This document shows positions 6,957 to 14,387 of a DNA stretch of 15,658 nucleotides, piece after piece (position 1 is the stretch's first letter; each line of letters opens with the position of its first letter). A program made the translations under genes and the position numbers. The DNA comes from Candidatus Hydrogenedens terephthalaticus JGI OTU-1 (GTDB lineage: Bacteria > Hydrogenedentota > Hydrogenedentia > Hydrogenedentales > Hydrogenedentaceae), in assembly GCA_000493945.1 (NCBI GenBank), contig AWNW01000058.1, positions 1 through 15,658 of the forward strand, given 5' to 3'. The notes under the pieces were generated by a model. It saw only the letters and a list, made by a program, of their open reading frames with translations. It did no database searches and was not told where the DNA came from.

Positions 6957-9572
6957 GTGGTTCTGTTGTGTATAAGAAGAACGGTAGGGTGTTTGTGTGT
7001 GGGGATATTATTGGCATTTCAATCTTATGGATCAATTTTTCGGTTGGCAGAAGCTTATTGGAAGGAGAAAGCAAAAGCATCTCCACTTATTTTGGATGGT
7101 AGTGCTTTTTCAAAAGAAGTGGATAAAGGTTCCCAGTCTTTGTATTTTGAGTATAAAAAAGAAATTGATTTAGGAGAGTACCAATATGTCTCAATTGAAA
7201 TGAGTTCGGATGAAGAGGGTGAGTTAGTTTGGGGTTGGAAAAGTAAGAGGAGCGGGAATCAATTGCTTTTGTATCCACAAAGTATGACTATAATTCCAGA
7301 TGGGAAAGTTCATACTTATACCTATTATGTTTTGATATTAACGGATGTTCCGTTCTTTGATGTGGCCGAAAGTCTTATTTTGGGAGTAAAAGGATTATTG
7401 AAGAGGGGAACAGGAGAAAAATTAAAGTTAGAGCGGGTTATGTTACAGCCGTATGCAGAGTCAAGACCTCGTCAGGTTGCTATAAATGAGATAAGTATGG
7501 ATGTGTTATGTGATAAAAAAATAGAAATTGAACAGGTTGTTCCTCCAAAAAGCAAATTAGTTTTTTACACAGGAATAATATATAAAGAATATATTGCAAA
7601 GAAGTTTTTAACTCCTGAAAAGAGTAGTACTTTAGGGATGAAATTTATCATTCAAACGAAAGTTGATGATAAAGATGAGACTATATTCCAATCAGAGATG
7701 AACCCTATTGATAAACCTGAAGATAGGAGTTGGAGGAGGACAGAAATTGATTTAACGAGGTATGAAAATAAAAAGGTGAAATTTAAATTTCTAATGGATT
7801 TTTTAGGAGATGATGCAGGGGATTATGGGTTTTGGGGCAACCCGATGATAATTTCTGAAAGAGGACGGGAAAGTCAAGTTTCTCCACCAATATTTATTAT
7901 TTCATGTGATACTTTAAGACCTGACCATTTGTTGCCCTATGGATATGATTTGCCGACAAGTCCCTATTTAGATGAGTTTGCTAAAGATGGCGTGGTCTTC
8001 GAGAATGCTTATACAACCCAGCCATTTACACCAGTAGCCCATATGAGTTTGCTCTCAGGGCTTTACCCGGAAAATCATGGAGTTACAAGTAATAGTAATG
8101 CTTTTTTGCATGTGCGAACTGTGGCAGAAATTCTAAGAGAGTGTGGATATCAAACAGCGGGATTTACCGGTTTTCGATGGTGGTTTTTACCCTCACGCGG
8201 GTTCTCTCGTGGAATGGATTTTTTTTCTATTCCAGGGATTTCAGAGGGAGAGCGAAGGTCTGTGTTTAAGGTTCACGAAGATGCAAAAAAATGGATAAGA
8301 AATACAAAAGAGAAGCAATTATTTGTGTTCCTACATAATTATGATATTCATTCTGTAGGATATAAAGGTTTTCCTTACAATGCTGAAGAAGAAAGATTCA
8401 AAATGTTTTCCCGTGCTTATGAGAGCCCATCTTTTTTGTATCCAGGCTGTGAGGATATATCTTCAGGAACTTTGTTCTTATTCCATGCAGCATTAGGAGA
8501 TATAAATCTTACTGAAGCGGAGATAAAATATATCCAAGCTCTTTATGATGATTGCATAGTTAAAGTAGATTATGCATTAGGCGATTTTTTTAGTTTTTTG
8601 AAGCATGAAGGTTTATATGATCCAGCGTTAATTGTAGTGGTTTCGGATCATGGTGAATCATTAGGTGAACACGGTTTCTTTAATCATGACAACAATGTAT
8701 ATCAGGAAAATATAAAAGTTGTAATGATGGTGAAATTTCCATACCAGGAATATGCAGGTTTAAGGATAAAGGGAAATGTGATTTTAGAGGATATAGTTCC
8801 AACTATTTTAGACTTACTCAATTATAAAAATTCTATGTCATTAGACGGAATTTCGCTGATGAACCTTATTGAAGGTAAGGAAGTCAACCGAGATTTTATT
8901 TTTTCTACAAATTCGTCAAACAAAATGAGAGCAATTATAAAAGGGGGGTATAAGTTTTTGGAGGATATAAAAGTAGGGAAGATGTCTTTATTTGATTTAA
9001 GTAGAGATGAACATGAAAATTTCAATTTGAAAGATAAGGAATATGAAGTATTTTGGGAAATGAAAGAAATATTTAATACTCAATTTGGATTACGAAAAGA
9101 GGGATGGTGGTTATGTTTTTCAAATCCTGTTTTGTTCTGGACAGGTTCGGTGAATATACAATGTTCTGTGCCGATTCTATTTTCTAAAATTCAAGGGGGA
9201 GTGTTACGAACGAAAAATGAAAGAACAACACCAATGGAACTGAAAGCAGATGTATTTCTCCCGAAAAGTTCTCTGCCCGCAATAATTCAGATTGTGCCGG
9301 TAGAAGATAAAAGTGAATTGAAAATTCATATCCAAAATTGTTCATTGATGAATTATCCATCTGAATATCATGTTTTACAATCAAAAGATGAAAGATTGTT
9401 TTATTTTTCAAGTGAAGATATGAAAATTCAGGGGACAAATAGTTCTGATGATAAAAAAGGATTTTCCTTTTGGGTCGAATACTATTCAAAAGGAACGGGA
9501 GATGGAAGAAAGGTAATAGATATGACGGAAGAAACAAAGGAGACATTGAGGAATCTAGGTTACTTAGATTAA
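6957..9572 (+). CDS. Exported sulfatase-superfamily hydrolase with Thr nucleophile (paralogue 3)
   Basis: This 871-aa protein starts at a GTG. The frame is closed by a TAG at 6933-6935 and contains no ATG in between, so GTG 6957 is the best available start. The ribosome-binding site is weak (GAAAG). A Sec signal (residues about 9-25, ending FQSYG) precedes two predicted beta-sandwich modules (about 26-165 and 170-300), the catalytic domain and a C-terminal domain (714-871) ending LRNLGYLD. Landmarks are D318 in SCDTLRPDH, T358 in FTPVAHMSLLSG, and D564-H565 in SDHGESLGEHG. Thr again replaces the formylglycine Cys. The catalytic part is closest to paralogue 2 (about 60% by eye), while the final 158 residues are about 92% identical to it. 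An overlapping out-of-frame ATG (6919) could encode a lost N-terminus (see findings). It is separated from its siblings by the opposite-strand sulfatase gene and seems to have its own promoter. Confidence 0.85.
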   Translation: MVLLCIRRTVGCLCVGILLAFQSYGSIFRLAEAYWKEKAKASPLILDGSAFSKEVDKGSQSLYFEYKKEIDLGEYQYVSIEMSSDEEGELVWGWKSKRSGNQLLLYPQSMTIIPDGKVHTYTYYVLILTDVPFFDVAESLILGVKGLLKRGTGEKLKLERVMLQPYAESRPRQVAINEISMDVLCDKKIEIEQVVPPKSKLVFYTGIIYKEYIAKKFLTPEKSSTLGMKFIIQTKVDDKDETIFQSEMNPIDKPEDRSWRRTEIDLTRYENKKVKFKFLMDFLGDDAGDYGFWGNPMIISERGRESQVSPPIFIISCDTLRPDHLLPYGYDLPTSPYLDEFAKDGVVFENAYTTQPFTPVAHMSLLSGLYPENHGVTSNSNAFLHVRTVAEILRECGYQTAGFTGFRWWFLPSRGFSRGMDFFSIPGISEGERRSVFKVHEDAKKWIRNTKEKQLFVFLHNYDIHSVGYKGFPYNAEEERFKMFSRAYESPSFLYPGCEDISSGTLFLFHAALGDINLTEAEIKYIQALYDDCIVKVDYALGDFFSFLKHEGLYDPALIVVVSDHGESLGEHGFFNHDNNVYQENIKVVMMVKFPYQEYAGLRIKGNVILEDIVPTILDLLNYKNSMSLDGISLMNLIEGKEVNRDFIFSTNSSNKMRAIIKGGYKFLEDIKVGKMSLFDLSRDEHENFNLKDKEYEVFWEMKEIFNTQFGLRKEGWWLCFSNPVLFWTGSVNIQCSVPILFSKIQGGVLRTKNERTTPMELKADVFLPKSSLPAIIQIVPVEDKSELKIHIQNCSLMNYPSEYHVLQSKDERLFYFSSEDMKIQGTNSSDDKKGFSFWVEYYSKGTGDGRKVIDMTEETKETLRNLGYLD
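9096..9572 (+). repeat. Near-identical 3' segment shared with the gene at 2681-5338, copy B
   Basis: This is the partner of 4862-5338: 477 bp without indels and about 92% identical. It encodes the entire beta-rich C-terminal domain from KEGWW to the terminal LGYL motif. Sequence after the stop codon is unrelated in the two copies, so the shared unit coincides with the domain and the gene end. Confidence 0.85.
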
Positions 9573-9615
9573 ATTTTTCGGGAATAAAATTTTTCAAAAA
9601 ATTTTAAAATTTGAC

Positions 9616-9645
9616 TTGACAATCCAAACTGGTTTGTGGTATAAA
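9616..9645 (+). promoter_or_regulatory. Strong sigma-70-type promoter of the small secreted protein gene
   Basis: A perfect TTGACA (9616-9621) is followed by an 18-bp spacer and TATAAA (9640-9645). The spacer ends TGG directly before the -10, which gives an extended -10 element. Predicted transcription start is near 9652. This is the best promoter match in the window. Confidence 0.7.
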
Positions 9646-9651
9646 CTATAT

Positions 9652-9743
9652 AGTGAAAATTGAATAAAAAAAACTAAACAAAGTCATGTTCTCGTGAACA
9701 TGGCAAAAAGTTTAGGTAAACCCCCACGAGAGGAGGTGAAAAG
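9652..9743 (+). promoter_or_regulatory. Structured 5' leader, candidate cis-regulatory RNA
   Basis: The leader is about 92 nt. Hairpin 1 (9685-9702) is a perfect 7-bp stem CATGTTC/GAACATG with loop TCGT. A second possible hairpin (9721-9736) pairs CCCCC with GGAGG (one mismatch), which would bury the Shine-Dalgarno sequence GGAGGTG (9732-9738) and expose a loop ACGAGA (9726-9731). That loop is perfectly complementary to TCTCGT (9690-9695) in hairpin 1, and the full match is TCTCGTG/CACGAGA over 7 bp. A kissing or switching structure that controls translation is therefore possible. I do not recognise a known riboswitch class. The pairing is seen in the sequence; the function is inferred. Confidence 0.45.
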
Positions 9744-10319
9744 ATGAGAAAACTTAGTTTCGCCGCATTGTTAGTGTTATTAGGAACCGGAGTGGCATTT
9801 GCCAGTTCATTGGCAATTCCATGGTTCGCAGACACACTCCCTGCAAATGTAGGTGTACCTGTTGCACCAGCCGTAGGAAAATCAGGCGCTATGAACCTGG
9901 TTTATCTGAAGAGCAATGTAGACACTACATTGACATGCTACATTACCTACTACAATGCAGATGGTGTTTGCTTGGGTCCTTTCCCACCCGATAACAGTTT
10001 CACCATTGCACCGAGGTCAGCATTGGCTTTCCGTCCGTGTGCTTATGACCCAGATTCCACAGTAGATCCTAATGCAACAAGAGGTCAGGAAGGTGGACAG
10101 GGTGTATTGGTTCCTGACAGACCTATCAGTCCTGATAACAACACACCGATTCCGGGTGTCGGTATCATTGACACCAAGAAGAACGGTTCTGCTGTTATTG
10201 AATGGATTGGTGGACCCAATGATGTTCAGGGTGCCAATGTGAACTTCATTACAGTATTTAATACTGATGGTTCCAGAACAACATTATCCTACGGTCACTT
10301 GTTACCGCCAGGATTATAA
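9744..10319 (+). CDS. Small secreted protein of unknown function
   Basis: This 191-aa protein has a clear Sec signal peptide: MRKLSF, a hydrophobic run, then AFA before a likely cleavage after residue 20. The mature part (about 171 aa) is rich in Pro, Gly, Asn, Asp and Thr with alternating hydrophobic stretches, and looks like a secreted beta-rich domain. It has three Cys (65, 76, 99), no membrane anchor beyond the signal, no LPxTG and no lipobox. The start is secure: GGAGGTG lies 5 nt before the ATG. The gene is visibly richer in G+C than its neighbours and uses many C-ending codons (AAC, TTC, TAC), as highly expressed genes often do. It has its own strong promoter, structured leader and terminator, so it is a monocistronic unit. 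I recognise no family. Abundant surface or extracellular protein is an inference from expression signals only. Confidence 0.85.
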   Translation: MRKLSFAALLVLLGTGVAFASSLAIPWFADTLPANVGVPVAPAVGKSGAMNLVYLKSNVDTTLTCYITYYNADGVCLGPFPPDNSFTIAPRSALAFRPCAYDPDSTVDPNATRGQEGGQGVLVPDRPISPDNNTPIPGVGIIDTKKNGSAVIEWIGGPNDVQGANVNFITVFNTDGSRTTLSYGHLLPPGL

Positions 10320-10347
10320 TATTTGAGATTTAATTAGTTTTAATTTG

Positions 10348-10390
10348 GGGCGAGAATGTCCGGAGGACATGCTCGCCCTGACTGTTTTTA
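10348..10390 (+). terminator. Intrinsic terminator after the small secreted protein gene
   Basis: GGGCGAG (10348-10354) pairs with CTCGCCC (10372-10378). After one A-G mismatch, ATGTCC (10356-10361) pairs with GGACAT (10365-10370), leaving a 3-nt loop. A five-T run follows at 10385-10389, six bases after the stem. The stem is strikingly GC-rich for this DNA and lies 28 nt after the stop codon. Confidence 0.8.
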
Positions 10391-10442
10391 AAGGGGTAAA
10401 TGCTTTGGGTTAGAATATATTTGCAAAGGATACATCTTATAA

Positions 10443-11078
10443 ATGAATAAAGAACTGAATATTACGGATAAGTGGTTTTTTGAAAATAAAGGGAAGGCAC
10501 AGGGCTTTGTTTATATAGCCGGGGTAGATGAGGCAGGAAGAGGACCTCTGGCAGGTCCTATTGTTTCTGCAGCAGTGGTTCTGTATTCTGAAGTCCAGGG
10601 TATTGATGATTCAAAGAAATTGACTGAAAGAAAAAGGGAAGAGTTATTTGATATACTAATGTCTGAAAAACATGATATTGGTATATCTGTAATTAGCAAT
10701 AAAGTAATTGATGAAGTAGGAATTCAATTAGCCAATATTCGGGCAATGACAGAAGCCGTATCTTGTTTAAAAAATAAGCCCGATTTACTTTTAATTGACG
10801 GTTATGACATAAAAGGATTTCCATGTCCTGCATGGAAAATAATCAAAGGAGACCAACGCTCCGCATCAATTGGTGCGGCAAGTATTATTGCAAAAGTAAC
10901 ACGCGATAGAATTATGAAAGAATTTGACAAGGAATATCCGGAATATGGATTTGCAAAACATAAAGGTTATGGGACGAAAGAGCATTTACTGGCTATTGAA
11001 AGGTTCGGACCATCGCCCATTCATCGGTTGAGTTTTAAGCCCTTAAACCAGATGACCGGGTCCTTATTTCCGGAATGA
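10443..11078 (+). CDS. rnhB: Ribonuclease HII
   Basis: This cytoplasmic enzyme cleaves the RNA strand of RNA-DNA hybrids and removes ribonucleotides misincorporated into DNA. The 211-aa length is normal for bacterial RNase HII. The family signature is complete: GVDEAGRGPLAGP with D29 and E30, DSKKL (56-60), D119 in LLIDG, and D137 in KGDQRSASIGAASIIAKV. Together these give the four acidic metal ligands. The C-terminal helix with KHKGYGTKEH (172-181) and SPIHRLSF (191-198) is also typical. The start has only a distant AAAGGA. A weak possible -10 (TAGAAT, 10411-10416) lies between the preceding terminator and the gene. It leads a probable three-gene operon, with the TPR lipoprotein gene 27 nt downstream. 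Confidence 0.96.
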   Translation: MNKELNITDKWFFENKGKAQGFVYIAGVDEAGRGPLAGPIVSAAVVLYSEVQGIDDSKKLTERKREELFDILMSEKHDIGISVISNKVIDEVGIQLANIRAMTEAVSCLKNKPDLLLIDGYDIKGFPCPAWKIIKGDQRSASIGAASIIAKVTRDRIMKEFDKEYPEYGFAKHKGYGTKEHLLAIERFGPSPIHRLSFKPLNQMTGSLFPE

Positions 11079-11105
11079 AAATAGATACATGGGATTAAAG
11101 TAGAT

Positions 11106-12848
11106 ATGAAATTTATAAAGAAAGAAGTATTTTTTTTACTACCATTTTTATTTTTCTTAGCCAATTGTCAGGTATCCCCTTCTCATTTAAGCATGGATGT
11201 AAAAACCGTATTTAACAAACCAACAACACAACTCAAGGGAAAATCTCTCTCTCATTATCTTTCGGCTATGATTTATCACCGACAAGGGGATACAGAGAAA
11301 GCGATACAAGAATTGGAAGAAACATTAAAGTATGACCCGGATGCAACGACACCCTGGGTGCGTCTTATTCGCCTTTATCTTATGGCAGAAAAGTATGAAC
11401 AAGCATTGGTAAGTGTGGATAAAGTAATTCAAAAAGAAAAAAATTTACCTTTTCTTTATCTAATTCGTGGAGAATTGTGTCATCGTTTAGGAAAAATTGA
11501 TGATGCTGTAGATGCTTTTCAAAAAGCCATCGAATTAAACCCCGAAGATGTTCTGGGTTATAGTGCATTATTAGAATTACAAGAAGATACCAATGATTTA
11601 GTTGCAGCGATTGATATTTACAAAAGAATGATAGAAAAAAGACCTAATAGTGCTTTGCTACATTACCAATTAGGTTTGACTTATGCCCGTATAAAGAATA
11701 ATCCATTAGCTATTACAGAATTAGAAAAAGCCCTGAAATTAGACCCACGAATGATACGGGCTCAATATATTCTTGCTTTGCTTTATATTGATGAAAATCA
11801 ATTGCCGAAAGCAATTCAATCTCTGGAACAATATATACAAAAAAAGCCTGAGGATATAAAAGCATGGGAAGTCTTATTGGGAGTATATGCCCGTATAGGA
11901 GAAATGGTAAAAGCGGGTGAAGTTGCACAAAGAATGATGCTTTCTAAAGAAACAAGTCCTCTTCAGAAATTGTTGCTTTCTTTTTTCCTATTACGAGATG
12001 GTAATTATTCCCGTGCGATGTCTTTGCTCCCTGTGAATGAATATCCGTTGATAAGTAAATTATTACTTACTTTAAATTTAAAACTCTCAGGAAATACGGA
12101 TTATCAAGGAATTTTACAAACCATAGATGATTTTGCAGAAACAGTAGATAATGAATGCAATGATTTTGTAAATGCGATTTGGAATAATTTTGGGACAGGA
12201 ATTGTTTCGGGCTGGTTTGAAAGCCAAATAGAGACATTAGTGAAAGAAAAAAATTCTTTGGCACTATGTTTAATTTGGTCTCGAATTTTGATGGTTGCAG
12301 AGCGGGAAGAGAAGGCTATTGAGGTATTGAGCCACTTATTACAAGAACATGATAAAAATTTGTGGGTTCACTACTATCTTTCAATTTGTTATGACAAATT
12401 GAAACAATTTGAGAATACAGAAAAACATTTAAAAGTATGTATTGAGTTAGATCCTGAAAATGCAGAATTGCTCAATTTCTTAGGATATTTGTATGCGGAT
12501 AAAAATGTAAATCTAACGGAAGCAGAAAATTTAATTCGTCGTGCTTTGAAGATTGACCCGGAAAATCCTTTCTATCTGGATAGTTTGGGTTGGGTTTATT
12601 ATCGGCAGGGGAATGCGGACAAGGCGATTGAGTATATACGGAAAGCCATTTATAAGATGGATACGGATGACGCCGTGCTTCGGGACCACTTAGGTGATGC
12701 GTATTTATTACAGGGAGACTTAAAACGGGCAATTGCAGAATGGGAACGGGCGACTGTTCTTGACCCTAAGAATGAAGAAATCAAGAAGAAAATAGAGAAA
12801 TACCGCAAGCAGTTAGAGAACAATTCCAAGCCTATATCTACTCGATAA
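11106..12848 (+). CDS. TPR-repeat lipoprotein
   Basis: This 580-aa protein has a lipoprotein-like N-terminus: KFIKKE, a hydrophobic stretch and LANC, with the lipidated Cys probably C21. Asn just before the Cys is unusual for a lipobox, so lipid attachment is likely but not certain. The rest is a tetratricopeptide-repeat solenoid. Clear repeats run from about 48 to 285, a less regular middle follows (about 286-390), and more repeats run from 400 to 555, including ENAELLNFLGYLYAD and FYLDSLGWVYYRQGN. The C-terminal group resembles the envelope TPR lipoproteins that carry N-F-L-G-Y and D-S-L-G-W-V-Y-Y-R motifs. A short charged tail ends the protein. TPRs hold protein partners together, and the partner here is unknown. 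It sits between rnhB and the carboxypeptidase gene with 27-nt gaps, so co-transcription is likely. Confidence 0.85.
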   Translation: MKFIKKEVFFLLPFLFFLANCQVSPSHLSMDVKTVFNKPTTQLKGKSLSHYLSAMIYHRQGDTEKAIQELEETLKYDPDATTPWVRLIRLYLMAEKYEQALVSVDKVIQKEKNLPFLYLIRGELCHRLGKIDDAVDAFQKAIELNPEDVLGYSALLELQEDTNDLVAAIDIYKRMIEKRPNSALLHYQLGLTYARIKNNPLAITELEKALKLDPRMIRAQYILALLYIDENQLPKAIQSLEQYIQKKPEDIKAWEVLLGVYARIGEMVKAGEVAQRMMLSKETSPLQKLLLSFFLLRDGNYSRAMSLLPVNEYPLISKLLLTLNLKLSGNTDYQGILQTIDDFAETVDNECNDFVNAIWNNFGTGIVSGWFESQIETLVKEKNSLALCLIWSRILMVAEREEKAIEVLSHLLQEHDKNLWVHYYLSICYDKLKQFENTEKHLKVCIELDPENAELLNFLGYLYADKNVNLTEAENLIRRALKIDPENPFYLDSLGWVYYRQGNADKAIEYIRKAIYKMDTDDAVLRDHLGDAYLLQGDLKRAIAEWERATVLDPKNEEIKKKIEKYRKQLENNSKPISTR

Positions 12849-12875
12849 TTTTTAGAAGTTTAAGAGGAGAGGTTC

Positions 12876-14387
12876 ATGATGGGAAATCAAGAAGAACGAT
12901 TTTTGAAATTAAAAGAGCGTCTGTCCGAAATTTTAAATCTCCGTGCTGTTTTTGCTTTATTACAATGGGATGAAGAAGTAAATATGCCGCCCGGGGGAGC
13001 AGAAAGTAGAGGACAACAACTCAAATTAATAGCGGAGATGATACACAAATTAGAAACAGACCCTTTATTAGGCGATGATTTGGTATATTTTATAGAACGA
13101 CAGGAATATTTAGCCCCGGATGACAGAGCAATGGTCAGGGAAGCGATGTATGATTATCAGCGTTCAATAAAAATTCCCGAACAATGGGTAGGAAAATTTG
13201 CACAAGCAAGAAGCAAAGCATACCATTCATGGGTAGAAGCGAGAAGCAAATCCGATTTTTCTTTATTTCAAACAGATTTAGAAGCAATTATAAATCTTTG
13301 TAGAGAAAAAGCAGAGTTATTGGGCTATGCAAATTCTCCCTACGATGCTTTAATAGAGGATTTTGAACGAGGTGTAGATACGAAACTATTAGATAAACTT
13401 TTTTATGAATTAGAAATAGAACAATCTAAAATATATCAGACAATTCTTCAACGAGGTATAGAGAAATCTGTTTTTGAAGGGAAAAGTTGGGATACAGAAA
13501 AACAATGGGAAATAACACTTCGTTTGTTGAATGCTATTGGTTTTGATTTTAATTCGGGGAGACAAGACCGCTCTGTTCATCCATTTACAACTAATTTTGA
13601 TATATATGATGTGCGAATTACAACGCGATTAAATCCTGATTATTTATTTTCGGGAATTTTTAGTTCCCTTCATGAGGGAGGACATGCTCTTTATGAGCAA
13701 GGTTTTCGTAAAGAAGACCGTGGCACATGCTTAGCACAAGCCCCCTCATTAGGTATTCATGAGTCTCAGTCGAGATTCTGGGAGAATATTATTGGTCGGA
13801 GTTATCCCTTTTGCAAGTTTCTTCTCCCTATTTTAAAAGAGTACTTTTCTTCGGAGTTGGAAGGTATAACTCCAGAGATTATATATAAAGAAATAAATCG
13901 TGTTTTTCCGAATTGTATCCGTGTTGAAGCAGATGAATGTTCTTATAATCTCCATATTATCCTTCGGTACAGGATTGAAAAGGATTTAATAGAAGGAAAA
14001 TTATCTGTATCGGATATTCCTGAATGTTGGAACGACCTTTTCAAGTCTTTGTTTGGTTATCTACCGCCTAATGACGCCTATGGATGTTTGCAGGATATTC
14101 ACTGGGCACACGGTAGTTTTGGTTATTTCCCAAGTTATACACTCGGAAATTTATTTTCAGCACAGATAACAGAAAAAATGAAAAGCACATTAGATATTTC
14201 GGAGTTAATTGCTCAAGGAGATTTTATTCCCATTCGCGATTGGTTAAAGGAGCATGTATATAAAGTTGGAAGAAGACAATGTTCACGAGATATTGTTAAG
14301 GATATTTGCGGTTCCGACATATCTCATCAGCCATACATTGCCTATTTAAAGCATAAATATGGAGAAATATATAAAGTCAGTTGGTAA
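12876..14387 (+). CDS. M32-family metallocarboxypeptidase
   Basis: This is a zinc (or cobalt) carboxypeptidase of the thermostable carboxypeptidase Taq family, which removes C-terminal residues from peptides. It has no signal peptide, so it acts in the cytoplasm. At 503 aa it has the standard family length. Motifs seen include the metal site H266-E-G-G-H270 followed by ALYEQG, third ligand E296 in GIHESQSRFWEN, HPF at 235-237, and RVEADE at 349-354. The N-terminal helical lid contains the family-typical LLQWDEEVNMPPGGAESRG stretch (28-46). GAGGAGAGG lies just before the first of two adjacent ATG codons. The second ATG is almost equally good and would shorten the protein by one residue. Its stop codon directly abuts that of the convergent signal peptidase gene. 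Confidence 0.95.
   Translation: MMGNQEERFLKLKERLSEILNLRAVFALLQWDEEVNMPPGGAESRGQQLKLIAEMIHKLETDPLLGDDLVYFIERQEYLAPDDRAMVREAMYDYQRSIKIPEQWVGKFAQARSKAYHSWVEARSKSDFSLFQTDLEAIINLCREKAELLGYANSPYDALIEDFERGVDTKLLDKLFYELEIEQSKIYQTILQRGIEKSVFEGKSWDTEKQWEITLRLLNAIGFDFNSGRQDRSVHPFTTNFDIYDVRITTRLNPDYLFSGIFSSLHEGGHALYEQGFRKEDRGTCLAQAPSLGIHESQSRFWENIIGRSYPFCKFLLPILKEYFSSELEGITPEIIYKEINRVFPNCIRVEADECSYNLHIILRYRIEKDLIEGKLSVSDIPECWNDLFKSLFGYLPPNDAYGCLQDIHWAHGSFGYFPSYTLGNLFSAQITEKMKSTLDISELIAQGDFIPIRDWLKEHVYKVGRRQCSRDIVKDICGSDISHQPYIAYLKHKYGEIYKVSW

Noticed and set aside
2681..9572. Composite transposon explaining the duplicated 477-bp segments
   Set aside because: There is no transposase, no terminal inverted repeat and no target-site duplication. 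The repeats end exactly at stop codons and are direct repeats inside genes.
9184..9597. 137-aa open frame on the - strand over the end of the third paralogue
   Set aside because: It is antisense to a conserved coding region, with no start signals and a low-complexity, shadow-like composition.
9586..9605. AT-only inverted repeat (AAAATTTTT...AAAAATTTT) just after the third paralogue, as a terminator
   Set aside because: The stem has no G-C pairs, the loop is two bases at most, and such matches are frequent in this AT-rich spacer. There is no distinct T-run separate from the stem.
9652..9743. Leader of the small secreted protein as a cyclic-di-GMP-I riboswitch because of its GGCAAA and GGTAAACC pieces
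   Set aside because: The conserved three-helix layout and the other consensus blocks are missing, and the leader is too short for that aptamer with these pieces in place.
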